From Donghicola sp041224595 (lineage in GTDB: Bacteria > Pseudomonadota > Alphaproteobacteria > Rhodobacterales > Rhodobacteraceae): a stretch of 64,000 nt of DNA. Both the position numbers and the translations under genes were made by a program. Each line of letters opens with the position of its first letter. Positions within the stretch are counted from its first letter, which is position 1. The stretch is taken from assembly GCF_041224595.1 (NCBI RefSeq), contig NZ_JBGFGN010000132.1, positions 29,435-93,434 on the forward strand. Direction: 5' to 3'. Under the pieces are notes generated by a model, which ran no database searches, was not told the DNA's origin, and saw only the letters and a program-made list of their open reading frames with translations. Below, piece after piece: positions 32,496 through 40,991 of this stretch.

Positions 32496-34031
32496 TCAGT
32501 CCGAAATTGCGCCTTCTTCGTCTTTGCGCTGCATTTTGTTTTTCAGCACGCGGCCAAAGATAATCGGCATTACGAAGCCGATGATCGCAATCGCCCATAG
32601 ACCAAGCGACAGGGGGCTATCCACCAGGGTCCACCAGTCACCGTTGTCGATGGTGATCGCACGGCGCAGGTTGGCCTCCATCGAGTTCCCCAGCAGGGTC
32701 CCGAGGATGATGGGCACCAGCGGCACATCCAGCTTGCGCAGAACCCAGCCCATGACACCGAAGCCGATCATCACCAGCAGGTCAAAGGACGAGCCCGAGA
32801 TGCCGTAGATGCCGACAAAGCTGACCATCGCAACCACCGGCATCAGGATGCGCGGGGGCACCATCAGCAGACGGGTAAACAGGCCGACCATCGGGATGTT
32901 CATCGCCAGCAGCATGAAGTTCGCGATGAACAGCGCTGCGATCAGACCCCAAACCACATCAGGGTTCTGGGTGAACAGCAGCGGGCCAGGGGTGATGTTG
33001 AGCGACAGCAGAACGGCCAGCAGAACAGCGGTGGTACCGGATCCGGGCACACCCAGCGCCAGCATCGGCACCAGAGCACCACCCGCAGCCGCGTTGTTGC
33101 CGGTCTCAGGCGCAGCCACACCACGAGGATCGCCGGTGCCGAAAGTGCCTTCTTTGTCGACCAGACGCTTTTCCATCGAGTAGCTGATGAACGAGCCCAG
33201 CGATGCGCCCGCACCGGGCAGAACGCCCGCGATGAAGCCCAGAACAGAGGTGCGCAGCATGGTCGGGGTACACTGCTTGATCATCGACAGCGGCGGCGTC
33301 AGACGACCAACTTTCAGCTGACGACCTTCGGCGCTGGCTTTGCCGTGACGTTCTTCGAGGAAGATCAAAACTTCGGACAGGGCAAACAGACCCACGATAG
33401 CCACAAGGAAGTCGAGACCATCATAGAGGTGCACTTCGCCAAAGGTGAAACGCGGCACGCCGGTTTGGGTATCCACACCGATCATCGCCAGCCCCAGACC
33501 AAGAGCAGCGGCGAAAGCCGACTTGGCTTGGTTGGTCGAGCTCACACCACCAAGGGTCATGAACGCCAGAGCGAAAAGGGCGAAGTATTCGGCAGGGCCA
33601 AACAGCAGGGCGACTTTGACCAACTGAGGTGCCAGAGCAATCAGCCCCCATGTCGCAAAGAACGCACCAACGAAAGAGGCGATACCTGACAGGGACAGCG
33701 CTTCGCCAGCCATGCCCTTTTTCGCCATAGGGTGCCCGTCGAGACAGGTCATCATCGCAGGCTCATCGCCCGGAATGTTCAGCAGGATCGAGCTGATCCG
33801 GCCACCATACATGGCGCCATAATACACGGACGTCAGCAGGATCAGCGAAGGTGTCGCCCCCAGACCCAGTGTGAACGCCAGCGGGATCAGAATAGCCACG
33901 CCGTTCGACGGCCCAAGGCCGGGCAGCGCGCCCATAACAGTCCCAAGAAAACAACCCAGCAGCGCCAGAAGCAGATTTTCAAAGGTCAGAGCGATCGCAA
34001 AGCCATCGCCAAGAGCAGAAAGGATATCCAT
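32496..34031 (-). CDS. tctA: Tripartite tricarboxylate transporter, large membrane subunit TctA
   Basis: Permease of 511 residues with about 11-12 helices, driven by the ion gradient and fed by TctC. Family signatures are GTVMGALPGLGPSNGVAILIPL, YGAMYGGRISSILLNIPGDEPAMMT and GFIAGVLPGAGASLGSFISY, the two PGxG repeats being typical of TctA. ATG 34031 has AAGGAG 6 bases upstream; a longer frame to 34166 is not homologous. It is the last gene of tctC-tctB-tctA, 11 bases after tctB. Confidence 0.95.
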   Translation of the reverse strand: MDILSALGDGFAIALTFENLLLALLGCFLGTVMGALPGLGPSNGVAILIPLAFTLGLGATPSLILLTSVYYGAMYGGRISSILLNIPGDEPAMMTCLDGHPMAKKGMAGEALSLSGIASFVGAFFATWGLIALAPQLVKVALLFGPAEYFALFALAFMTLGGVSSTNQAKSAFAAALGLGLAMIGVDTQTGVPRFTFGEVHLYDGLDFLVAIVGLFALSEVLIFLEERHGKASAEGRQLKVGRLTPPLSMIKQCTPTMLRTSVLGFIAGVLPGAGASLGSFISYSMEKRLVDKEGTFGTGDPRGVAAPETGNNAAAGGALVPMLALGVPGSGTTAVLLAVLLSLNITPGPLLFTQNPDVVWGLIAALFIANFMLLAMNIPMVGLFTRLLMVPPRILMPVVAMVSFVGIYGISGSSFDLLVMIGFGVMGWVLRKLDVPLVPIILGTLLGNSMEANLRRAITIDNGDWWTLVDSPLSLGLWAIAIIGFVMPIIFGRVLKNKMQRKDEEGAISD

Positions 34032-34042
34032 ATCGTGTCTCC

Positions 34043-34474
34043 TTAGAAGCCGAGCGGGCCACGGGCCAGCGAGAGCCCGAGCACGAGGTGGAAGATGACG
34101 TAGATGCCAACCGAGGTTCCGACGCCTGTGGCGACAGATCCGATGATGGTCGAGCCCAAACGCCACGCCAGATAGGTGGCAGCGATTGCGGTCGCGAAGA
34201 CAAATCCGATGATCGGCAGGAACTCTGCGTACAGGACCATCACGACGACTGCGGCCGCGATTTCGACGAAACGACCAAAGTCAGGCCAATGAGGCTCTGG
34301 ATCGGGTTTGATCGCAATCACGGCAGAGCTGATGCCGAGGATCGCTGCGATAATCAGGGGAAATGCTTTGGGGCCGACTGCGTCCGACAAAAAGCTCTCT
34401 TCGATGGCAAGGGCAGACATTGCGTACCCGATGGCCAGAAGAACGCCGAACACGCCAAAGATACGATCACTCAT
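34043..34474 (-). CDS. tctB: Tripartite tricarboxylate transporter, small membrane subunit TctB
   Basis: Four-helix subunit of 143 residues with the TctB features SDAVGPKAFPLIIAAIL (about 30-46) and a third/fourth helix pair ending LVLGLSLARGPLGF. It is poorly conserved at sequence level in all members. ATG 34474 is preceded by AGGAG. A long hairpin separates it from tctC. Confidence 0.92.
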   Translation of the reverse strand: MSDRIFGVFGVLLAIGYAMSALAIEESFLSDAVGPKAFPLIIAAILGISSAVIAIKPDPEPHWPDFGRFVEIAAAVVVMVLYAEFLPIIGFVFATAIAATYLAWRLGSTIIGSVATGVGTSVGIYVIFHLVLGLSLARGPLGF

Positions 34475-34512
34475 CAAGGATCTCCTGAGACGGCTATGGT
34501 TTGAATAAGGAA

Positions 34513-34547
34513 AGGGACGCCGCATGAAGGGGAGAGGCGGCGTCCCT
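34513..34547. other. 11-bp hairpin between tctC and tctB
   Basis: AGGGACGCCGC (34513-34523) pairs perfectly with GCGGCGTCCCT (34537-34547) around a 13-base loop. On the minus strand it follows tctC by 28 bases; the downstream tail TTTCCTTATTC is only moderately U-rich. It probably gives partial termination or protects the 3' end of tctC mRNA. Confidence 0.75.
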
Positions 34548-34575
34548 AAAGTCTACACAGGGGGGCTGCGTAGAA

Positions 34576-35565
34576 TTACTTGATGATCCCGATCTCTTTC
34601 GAGATGTTCTGGATCTGGTCTACCGAACCCGACACGAAGTTCTGGAACTCATCGCCGCGCAGGTCGAGCGGTGCCAGACCGTTTGCTGCCATGATGTCTT
34701 TCCACTCGGCCGATTCATACAGGTCACCGATTTTCGAAACCCATGCGTCGTATGCTTCGTCGCTCATGCCAGCGGGAGCGTAGAAGCCGCGCCAGTTTGC
34801 GCCGATCGCGTCGATGCCCTGCTCTTTTGCAGTCGGGAAGTCAGCGAATTCGCCACCCAGACGCTCGGGCGACAGAACTGCGATAACTTTGACGTCGCCG
34901 CTGTCCACAAAGCCTTTTGCTTCGGAAACGTCGCCGGTGAACGCCTGAACCGAGCCAGCCAGCAGCTGGGTCACAGCTTCGCCGCCGCCATCAAACGCGA
35001 TGTATTTTACCGAACGGACATCTTCGACGCCGTATGCGTTTGCTGCGATCAGAACCTTCAGGTGGTCCCAGCCGCCAACAGCCGAGCCGCCAGCAACCGA
35101 TACCGAGGTGGGATCGTTTTTGATCATGTCCAGCAGTTCGGGCAGGGTGTTCACTTCGCTGTCGGCTGCAACGGCGATGACACCGTAGTCCGCACCGATC
35201 GACGCCAGCCAGCGCACCTGGTCATAGGTGTTGCCGGGATATGCGCCCTGCGCCAGACGAGTCGCAGTTGCGGTCGAACCTGCAACGATCAGGTCATTAT
35301 CGTCGCCGCGCTTGTTCACGACTTCGGCAAATGCCACACCACCGCCGCCACCGGCGAGGTTCACGACCTGCATAGTCTTTTCGATCAGACCGAGGTCCTG
35401 CATGGATTTACCAACTTGACGGCAGGTGAAGTCCCAGCCACCACCGGGGTTTGCGGGAGCGATACACTCGGGGTTCTCGGGCTGCCAGCCTTCGGCGGAC
35501 GCTGCAAATGCAGATGCACCCAGCATCAGGGCGGCCACGGTCATACGAGTCGCTTTAAAGATCAT
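34576..35565 (-). CDS. tctC: Tripartite tricarboxylate transporter substrate-binding protein TctC
   Basis: Periplasmic Bug-family receptor of 329 residues. The signal peptide is MIFKATRMTVAALMLGASAFAASA. The body shows CIAPANPGGGWDFTCRQVG (carboxylate-binding loop), VNLAGGGGGVAFAEVVNKRGDDN and GANWRGFYAPAGMSDEAYD. It captures citrate-like di/tricarboxylates and delivers them to TctAB. It is first in its operon and divergent from tctD over 186 bases, the usual arrangement for TctD-controlled transporters. Confidence 0.95.
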   Translation of the reverse strand: MIFKATRMTVAALMLGASAFAASAEGWQPENPECIAPANPGGGWDFTCRQVGKSMQDLGLIEKTMQVVNLAGGGGGVAFAEVVNKRGDDNDLIVAGSTATATRLAQGAYPGNTYDQVRWLASIGADYGVIAVAADSEVNTLPELLDMIKNDPTSVSVAGGSAVGGWDHLKVLIAANAYGVEDVRSVKYIAFDGGGEAVTQLLAGSVQAFTGDVSEAKGFVDSGDVKVIAVLSPERLGGEFADFPTAKEQGIDAIGANWRGFYAPAGMSDEAYDAWVSKIGDLYESAEWKDIMAANGLAPLDLRGDEFQNFVSGSVDQIQNISKEIGIIK

Positions 35566-35700
35566 TGATGTTCTCCTCCACAGTGATCCTTCGGGCAGAT
35601 CTGTGTCTGTCCGGTCTGAACCCGCCTACGCTGCATGTGTTTGCAGTCTCCTCGTGGCGGGCTATGAAGGAGTTAAGTAGCGATGAAAGCTGTCGCGAAC

Positions 35701-35715
35701 CTGTCAATTTGACAG
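35701..35715. promoter_or_regulatory. Perfect palindrome upstream of tctD
   Basis: CTGTCAA-T-TTGACAG, with a further CTGTC half-site 12 bases to the left (35690-35694). The right arm contains TTGACA (35710-35715 region), usable as a -35 box for tctD. It is a candidate TctD binding site that could serve both tctC and tctD. Confidence 0.5.
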
Positions 35716-35751
35716 CAAAGCGCCGGCAGATAGATCCGATAGAGGAAAAAG

Positions 35752-36423
35752 ATGCGCATTCTGATTGTCGAGGACGCCACCGACATGGCAGAGGCCATCG
35801 CGATTCGCCTAGGCAAGGCAGGTATGGCCTGTGACATGGCCGAATCGTGCGAGGCAGCCGAAGATTTCCTCGCTGTGCAGCGCTATGATGCCTTGGTTCT
35901 CGATATCAACCTTCCTGATCGCACAGGGACAGAGTTGCTGGCCGACCTGCGCGCGCGCGGTGTGCGGACGCCTGTTCTGATGCTGACCGCACTGTTTTCC
36001 GTGGATGACCGCGTGTCCGCACTGAACCTCGGGGCTGATGACTATCTCGTAAAGCCCTTTGATTACAGGGAACTAGAGGCCCGCCTCCGCGCTCTTGTCC
36101 GCCGCGAAGCAGAACAGAAGACTGACACACTGACCCTTGGCCCTTTGAAATTTCAGCCGTCGACGATGACTGCAGATATAGCAGATACGCCCTTGGACCT
36201 GACCCGACGCGAGGCGGCTCTGTTGGGGCTTTTGCTGCGAAACAGTGGCAAAACTCTGAACAAAGAGCGGCTCTATGACGGCCTGTTCGCGTTTGAAAAC
36301 GCGGACGTGGGGCTGAATGCAATCGAGCTGTATATCGGCCGTCTGCGCAAGAAACTGGCGGGCAGCGGCGTCTCGATCGAGACCCAAAGACGGCTCGGAT
36401 ATCGGATCTGTCTGGATGAATGA
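35752..36423 (+). CDS. tctD: Response regulator TctD (OmpR family)
   Basis: A 223-residue regulator. The receiver domain (about 1-115) has phosphoacceptor Asp51 in LVLDINLPDRTG and Lys in DYLVKPFDY. The C-terminal winged helix (about 128-222) has LDLTRREAALLGLLLRNSGKTLNKERLYDGLF and ELYIGRLRKKL. It is co-translated with the kinase gene that starts inside its end, and probably activates the divergent tctCBA in response to tricarboxylates. Confidence 0.95.
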   Translation: MRILIVEDATDMAEAIAIRLGKAGMACDMAESCEAAEDFLAVQRYDALVLDINLPDRTGTELLADLRARGVRTPVLMLTALFSVDDRVSALNLGADDYLVKPFDYRELEARLRALVRREAEQKTDTLTLGPLKFQPSTMTADIADTPLDLTRREAALLGLLLRNSGKTLNKERLYDGLFAFENADVGLNAIELYIGRLRKKLAGSGVSIETQRRLGYRICLDE

Positions 36424-37813
36424 GCCTTTGACAGCCACCGCGCGACAGCGATCTTTGTCGTCACGTGTGGTGATAGGTGTGCTTTCGCTTTTGCTGATCG
36501 GTGGAATCATTGTTGCCATCGCGAGCTTTGCCTACGGCCGCCAAGCTGCCCGCCAAGCTTATGACCGCCTGCTCTTAGGCGCTGCTAACGACATCACGGA
36601 ATCGATTACGATAATCGGGGGCGAACCGTTGACCGACCTGCCGGTCTCGGCCTTCCAACTCTTGGCGCTGGCCCCAGATGATCGCGTGGCATACGCCGTG
36701 CGCGGCTCGCGCGGGCAGCTTTTGACAGGCCAAGACCACGTACGCCTGCCGCAATCGAGCACGACTAGCGGCCCCGTGTTCTACGATGCCCCCATGCAGG
36801 ACGAGGCTGCGCGGTTCGTGACTGTGTACCGCCGCTTTGCCGAGCGGGACTTTTCGGGCACGGTCAGCGTAACGGTCGGACAAACGCTCGCCGCGCGGAA
36901 TGTCATGGCTTTGGGACTGACCCGCGACGCCCTGATCGCTTCGCTCGTGGCTGGACTTGCGCTGATGGTTCTGGCCACGCTCGTGATCCGCAATGCGATG
37001 GCCCCGCTTAACAAGATCGCCGATGAACTCCTAGACCGAGATCCCTACGATCTGACCCCCATGGACCGGAACGTGCCCGCCGAAGTGTCCGTCATGATCG
37101 ACGCCATGAACCGGTTCATGCTGCGGCTGGACCGCCAAGTCAGCAGCATGCGACACCTTATTTCGGATACCGCGCACCAACTGCGCACGCCCGTTGCCGC
37201 TATCCGAGCTCAATCAGAGCTGATCGTCGAAGCCACAGACGAGGACGTGCGAAACCAGATGGTCACCCGCCTGACGCGCCGCTCGCGATCCTTGGGCGAA
37301 CTTTTGGACCAGATGCTGTCCCGTGCGCTCGTGATCCACCGATCAGACAGCGCGCCGCCCTTGCCAGTGGATTTACGCGACATCGCTCTGAACGTCGTCG
37401 AGACCAGGGATCACGAACTGCTCTCGCCCGAAACAGTGGTGGAACTGCGGATCGGGCCAGACGAAGTGATTGTTTTGGCCGACGAAATTTCTTTGGTCGA
37501 GGCGGCGAAAAACATGTTCAACAACGCGTTGCGCCATGGCCAGTCGCCCGTGGTTATCGGGGTATCCCAACATGGCGACACGGCCGAAATCTGGGTCGAG
37601 GATGCGGGTTCTGGCCCGCCCGCCGACATTCTAGACCGCATCGGCGAACGCTTCGAACGCAGCGCCGCCTCTACGGGGCGCAGTGCGGGGCTGGGGCTGT
37701 CAATCGTGCGCTCGGTCGCCAACGCTTTCCAAGGGGAACTGAGCATGGGACGTGGTGACAGCGGCTTTCGGGTGACCTTTACTCTGCCTGCCAGAACCGG
37801 AGGCTCCGAATGA
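36416..37813 (+). CDS. tctE: Sensor histidine kinase TctE
   Basis: Membrane kinase of 465 residues. Helix 1 is near 19-42, a periplasmic sensor of about 120 residues follows, and helix 2 is near 168-188. The dimerisation/H-box SDTAHQLRTPVAAIRAQSEL (about 245) precedes an ATPase domain with N-box NMFNNALRHG, G1 VEDAGSGPP and G2 SAGLGLSIV. The start ATG 36416 overlaps tctD by 8 bases. Its stop overlaps the binding-protein gene by 4 bases (ATGA), so all three form one translational unit. Confidence 0.95.
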   Translation: MNEPLTATARQRSLSSRVVIGVLSLLLIGGIIVAIASFAYGRQAARQAYDRLLLGAANDITESITIIGGEPLTDLPVSAFQLLALAPDDRVAYAVRGSRGQLLTGQDHVRLPQSSTTSGPVFYDAPMQDEAARFVTVYRRFAERDFSGTVSVTVGQTLAARNVMALGLTRDALIASLVAGLALMVLATLVIRNAMAPLNKIADELLDRDPYDLTPMDRNVPAEVSVMIDAMNRFMLRLDRQVSSMRHLISDTAHQLRTPVAAIRAQSELIVEATDEDVRNQMVTRLTRRSRSLGELLDQMLSRALVIHRSDSAPPLPVDLRDIALNVVETRDHELLSPETVVELRIGPDEVIVLADEISLVEAAKNMFNNALRHGQSPVVIGVSQHGDTAEIWVEDAGSGPPADILDRIGERFERSAASTGRSAGLGLSIVRSVANAFQGELSMGRGDSGFRVTFTLPARTGGSE

Positions 37814-38853
37814 TCCGCAAAGCGCTCTATGCCCTCATGTTCTGCGGCTCAGCCCTCAGCGCTCAAGCCGAAGAAGCTGTAGCAGTATTTGGCGATGAAA
37901 CCGCGCGGTCGATGCTGTTCCGGTCGACCACTGACATCCGCGTCCTTGGCCCCACCATCGAAGAATTCGTGCGGCTCAACCCCGATGTCCGTGTCATCTA
38001 CGAGCAATGGGGATCGAATGCACTCTTCGCCGAGTCCAAGAAAGACTGCGAAGCAGGTACAGGCGCAGACGCCATTCTGTCCTCAGCCGTTCATCAGTTG
38101 GTTTCCTTGGTGAACACTGCCTGCGCGGCGCCTTATCGGTCCCCCCTGACGGCCGCGCTCCCGAACGACCGCCGCTGGCGGGACGAACTCTGGGGCATCA
38201 CCCGCGAAGCCGCCGTCATCATCTACAACACCGCCCTCCTACCCGAACAAGATGTACCGCACAGTCGGTTCGAGCTCTTGGACCTGATGCGTCAGGACAA
38301 TCCGGCCTACGAGGATCGCATCGCGACCTACGATATCGAAGCCTCTGGGCTTGGGTATCTCTTCGCATTTTCCGACAGTATCGAGGCCAGCACCTTTGGT
38401 GCTCTCCTCGAAGGGTTCAGCCGCGTAGACGCGGTCGCCACATGCTGCTCGAACGAGATTATCGAGGGAGTGAGTTCAGGGCGCTACCTGATCGCGTATA
38501 ATGTGCTTGGTTCTTACGTCAGCACGCAATACCGCGACAACGTCAGCGTGGTCATGCCAGAGGATTACACGCTCTTCCTATCCCGCGCCTACATGATCCC
38601 GCGCAATGCGGGGAACTCAGGTGCCGCCACAAGGCTCCTTGATTTTCTGCTCTCTAGCCAAAGCAACGCGCTCTTGCGCGATAGCGGCCTTGTCATGCGC
38701 CGCGATCCCGAAGAAACCTTTCTTCCTGAAAGCTCGGAACGAGTCATTCCCATCAACCCGATGCTTCTGGTCGCCCTGGACCAACACCGGCGCAAGCGTT
38801 TTATCGCGCAGTGGCGTGCCACTTTCGGTGCACCACAATTCCTGTCCCCATAA
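37810..38853 (+). CDS. Periplasmic solute-binding protein linked to TctDE
   Basis: Type 2 periplasmic binding protein (iron/anion ABC-type fold), 347 residues. The signal peptide is MIRKALYALMFCGSALSAQA. The mature body includes VFGDETARSMLF, VRVIYEQWGSNALF, GADAILSSAVHQLVSLVN and SNEIIEGVSSGRYLIAYNVLGSYV. A CEAGTGAD/CAAPY pair and TCCSNE give four Cys, possible disulfides. No ABC permease or ATPase is nearby. The ATGA overlap with the kinase suggests it presents ligand to the sensor domain instead of a transporter; that is inference. Confidence 0.85.
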   Translation: MIRKALYALMFCGSALSAQAEEAVAVFGDETARSMLFRSTTDIRVLGPTIEEFVRLNPDVRVIYEQWGSNALFAESKKDCEAGTGADAILSSAVHQLVSLVNTACAAPYRSPLTAALPNDRRWRDELWGITREAAVIIYNTALLPEQDVPHSRFELLDLMRQDNPAYEDRIATYDIEASGLGYLFAFSDSIEASTFGALLEGFSRVDAVATCCSNEIIEGVSSGRYLIAYNVLGSYVSTQYRDNVSVVMPEDYTLFLSRAYMIPRNAGNSGAATRLLDFLLSSQSNALLRDSGLVMRRDPEETFLPESSERVIPINPMLLVALDQHRRKRFIAQWRATFGAPQFLSP

Positions 38854-38861
38854 ATAGGAAA

Positions 38862-38891
38862 GGCGCAGGCCAGTGAGGAGGGACCTGCGCC
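38862..38891. terminator. Bidirectional hairpin between convergent genes
   Basis: GGCGCAGG (38862-38869) pairs with CCTGCGCC (38884-38891). On the minus strand it is followed by TTTCCTATTT, so it best fits termination of the aldB-DUF779 transcript. Confidence 0.6.
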
Positions 38892-38923
38892 GAAAAGCGC
38901 CACTTGGGATAGACCTAGGGGAG

Positions 38924-39265
38924 TCAGGTGGCGCAAAGCGTAGAGCGCGTGAGGAAACGACGCTCTCGCCCATTATCAAGGCTAAACATGCCGCCACGGC
39001 CCTCGATCACATCAATGATCAAATCCGTATGTTTCCACACCTCGTACTGGCTACCAGAGATGTAGAATGGCATCTCGCCAATCTCTCCCATTAAAACATC
39101 GTGTTCACCAACGCGGAAATCACCTTGCGCGTAACACATCGGGGCCGAGCCATCACAGCAGCCTCCGGATTGATGGAACAAGACAGGCCCATGATCAGCA
39201 ACGATCTCGGAAAGCAGTTCCAGCGCTTCGGGAGTGGCAGTCACCTTGTCCAGTTTTTCAGACAT
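38924..39265 (-). CDS. DUF779 family protein
   Basis: A 113-residue cytoplasmic protein with the family hallmark VLFHQSGGCCDGSAPMC (about 28-44), a Cys-rich motif that may bind metal or a thiol adduct, and later GSQYEVWKHTDLIIDV. DUF779 genes are very often next to AldB/ExaC-type aldehyde dehydrogenases, as here (75 bases after aldB on the same strand). An accessory role in aldehyde detoxification is inferred from that association. Confidence 0.92.
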   Translation of the reverse strand: MSEKLDKVTATPEALELLSEIVADHGPVLFHQSGGCCDGSAPMCYAQGDFRVGEHDVLMGEIGEMPFYISGSQYEVWKHTDLIIDVIEGRGGMFSLDNGRERRFLTRSTLCAT

Positions 39266-39305
39266 GACCCGTCTCCTTCATCTTGGCGAAAATACCCTCG
39301 GGGGG

Positions 39306-39330
39306 TGTGGGGGGCCGAAAGCCCCCCACA
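39306..39330. other. 10-bp hairpin between aldB and the DUF779 gene
   Basis: TGTGGGGGGC (39306-39315) pairs perfectly with GCCCCCCACA (39321-39330) around CGAAA. No U-run follows on the minus strand, so it is probably a processing or attenuation element inside the operon. Confidence 0.6.
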
Positions 39331-39340
39331 TGGTCGTAGC

Positions 39341-40864
39341 TTAGAAGAAGCCCAGTTTCTGGGGGCTGTAGCTGACCAGCATGTTCTTGGTCTGCTGATA
39401 GTGATCCAGCATCATCTTGTGGGTCTCGCGGCCTACACCCGACTGCTTGTAGCCACCGAACGCTGCGTGTGCAGGATAGGCGTGGTAGCAGTTGGTCCAG
39501 ACGCGACCGGCCTGAATGGCGCGGCCAAAGCGGTAGCAGGTGTTCGCATCACGCGACCATACGCCTGCACCCAGACCGTAGAGTGTGTCGTTTGCGATCT
39601 CGAGAGCCTCGTCGGCATCCTTGAAGGTGGTGACCGAAACAACGGGGCCAAAGATCTCTTCTTGGAAGACGCGCATCTTGTTGTGGCCCTTCATGACGGT
39701 CGGCTTCACGTAGTAACCGTTCGCCAGATCGCCATCCAGAGTGTTGCGCTCGCCGCCGATCAGAACCTCGGCACCTTCCTGACGACCAATGTCGAAGTAG
39801 CTCAGGATCTTTTCCATCTGCTCGCTCGACGCCTGCGCACCGATCATGGTGTTGGGGTCCAGCGGGTCGCCCTGAACGATGGCTTCAACACGCTTCAGAG
39901 CACGCTCCATGAAGCGGTCGTAGATCGATTCGTGGATCAGTGCACGGCTGGGGCAGGTGCAGACCTCGCCCTGGTTCAGCGCGAACATCACGAAGCCTTC
40001 GATCGCTTTGTCAAAGAAGTCGTCGTCTGCGTTTGCCACGTCTTCGAAGAAGATGTTCGGCGACTTGCCACCCAGCTCCAGAGTCACGGGGATCAGGTTT
40101 TCCGATGCGTACTGCATGATCAGACGGCCGGTCGATGTTTCACCGGTGAACGCGATCTTTGCAATGCGCTTCGAGGTTGCCAGCGGCTTACCTGCTTCAA
40201 GACCAAAGCCATTGACGACGTTCAGAACGCCTGCGGGCAGTGCTTCTGCGATCAGTTCGCACAGAACCATGATCGCTGCAGGGGTCTGTTCTGCGGGCTT
40301 CAGAACCACACAGTTACCGGCGGCCAGCGCGGGTGCCAGCTTCCAGCAGGCCATCAGCAGGGGGAAGTTCCAGGGGATGATCTGGCCAACGACACCCAGA
40401 GGCTCGTGGAAGTGGTACGCGATGGTGTCCGCGTCAATTTCCGAGATCGCACCCTCTTGCGAGCGCAGAACGCCAGCAAAGTAACGGAAGTGGTCGATCG
40501 CCAGCGGCAGGTCAGCCGCCATGGTTTCGCGGATCGGCTTGCCGTTGTCCCAAGTTTCACATGTCGCCAGAAGCTCCATGTTCTCTTCCATGATGTCTGC
40601 GATTTTCAGCAGAGCAGCCGAACGCGCTGCAGGCGCGGTGTGGCCCCACGCAGTTTTCGCTGCATGTGCTGCGTCCAGCGCTGCCTCGATGTCGCTTTCG
40701 TCGGAACGTGCGATTTCACAGATTTTGCCGCCGGTGACGGGGCTGCCGTTGTCAAAATAACGGCCGTTCTTCGGCGCAACAAATTGGCCATTAATAAAGT
40801 TGTCGTAGCGCTCCTTGAAGGGCGACACGCGTGCTGCGGAGCCGGACTGAGCCATCTCGTTCAT
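39341..40864 (-). CDS. NAD-dependent aldehyde dehydrogenase (AldB/ExaC type)
   Basis: Oxidises aldehydes such as acetaldehyde to acids, 507 residues. It begins with [16 protein letters not shown]. The NAD fold has [20 protein letters not shown], the catalytic Glu lies in [15 protein letters not shown], and the catalytic Cys in [11 protein letters not shown]. The C-terminal signature is [21 protein letters not shown] 40864 was chosen because GAGGAGGA stands 6 bases before it; ATG 40870 would touch that site. A GAF-HTH activator gene lies upstream and a palindrome sits in its promoter region. Confidence 0.95.
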   Translation of the reverse strand: MNEMAQSGSAARVSPFKERYDNFINGQFVAPKNGRYFDNGSPVTGGKICEIARSDESDIEAALDAAHAAKTAWGHTAPAARSAALLKIADIMEENMELLATCETWDNGKPIRETMAADLPLAIDHFRYFAGVLRSQEGAISEIDADTIAYHFHEPLGVVGQIIPWNFPLLMACWKLAPALAAGNCVVLKPAEQTPAAIMVLCELIAEALPAGVLNVVNGFGLEAGKPLATSKRIAKIAFTGETSTGRLIMQYASENLIPVTLELGGKSPNIFFEDVANADDDFFDKAIEGFVMFALNQGEVCTCPSRALIHESIYDRFMERALKRVEAIVQGDPLDPNTMIGAQASSEQMEKILSYFDIGRQEGAEVLIGGERNTLDGDLANGYYVKPTVMKGHNKMRVFQEEIFGPVVSVTTFKDADEALEIANDTLYGLGAGVWSRDANTCYRFGRAIQAGRVWTNCYHAYPAHAAFGGYKQSGVGRETHKMMLDHYQQTKNMLVSYSPQKLGFF

Positions 40865-40972
40865 AATCATTCCTCCTCGTTGACCCGGCTATCCTCCAGC
40901 CGGGATTGGCAACAGCCTCGCCTAACAAGGGGGTTTTGCGCAGCCCCACCAAAGTCTCATTGTTGGCGACGG

Positions 40973-40990
40973 TGTCTCAGGAATGAGACA
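40973..40990. promoter_or_regulatory. Palindromic activator site upstream of aldB
   Basis: TGTCTCA-GGAA-TGAGACA is a perfect inverted repeat 108 bases before aldB and directly after the regulator's stop. A partial copy GTCTCATTG lies at 40954-40962. Two helically spaced sites upstream of aldB fit binding by the Fis-type HTH of the regulator next door. Confidence 0.6.
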
Positions 40991-40991
40991 G

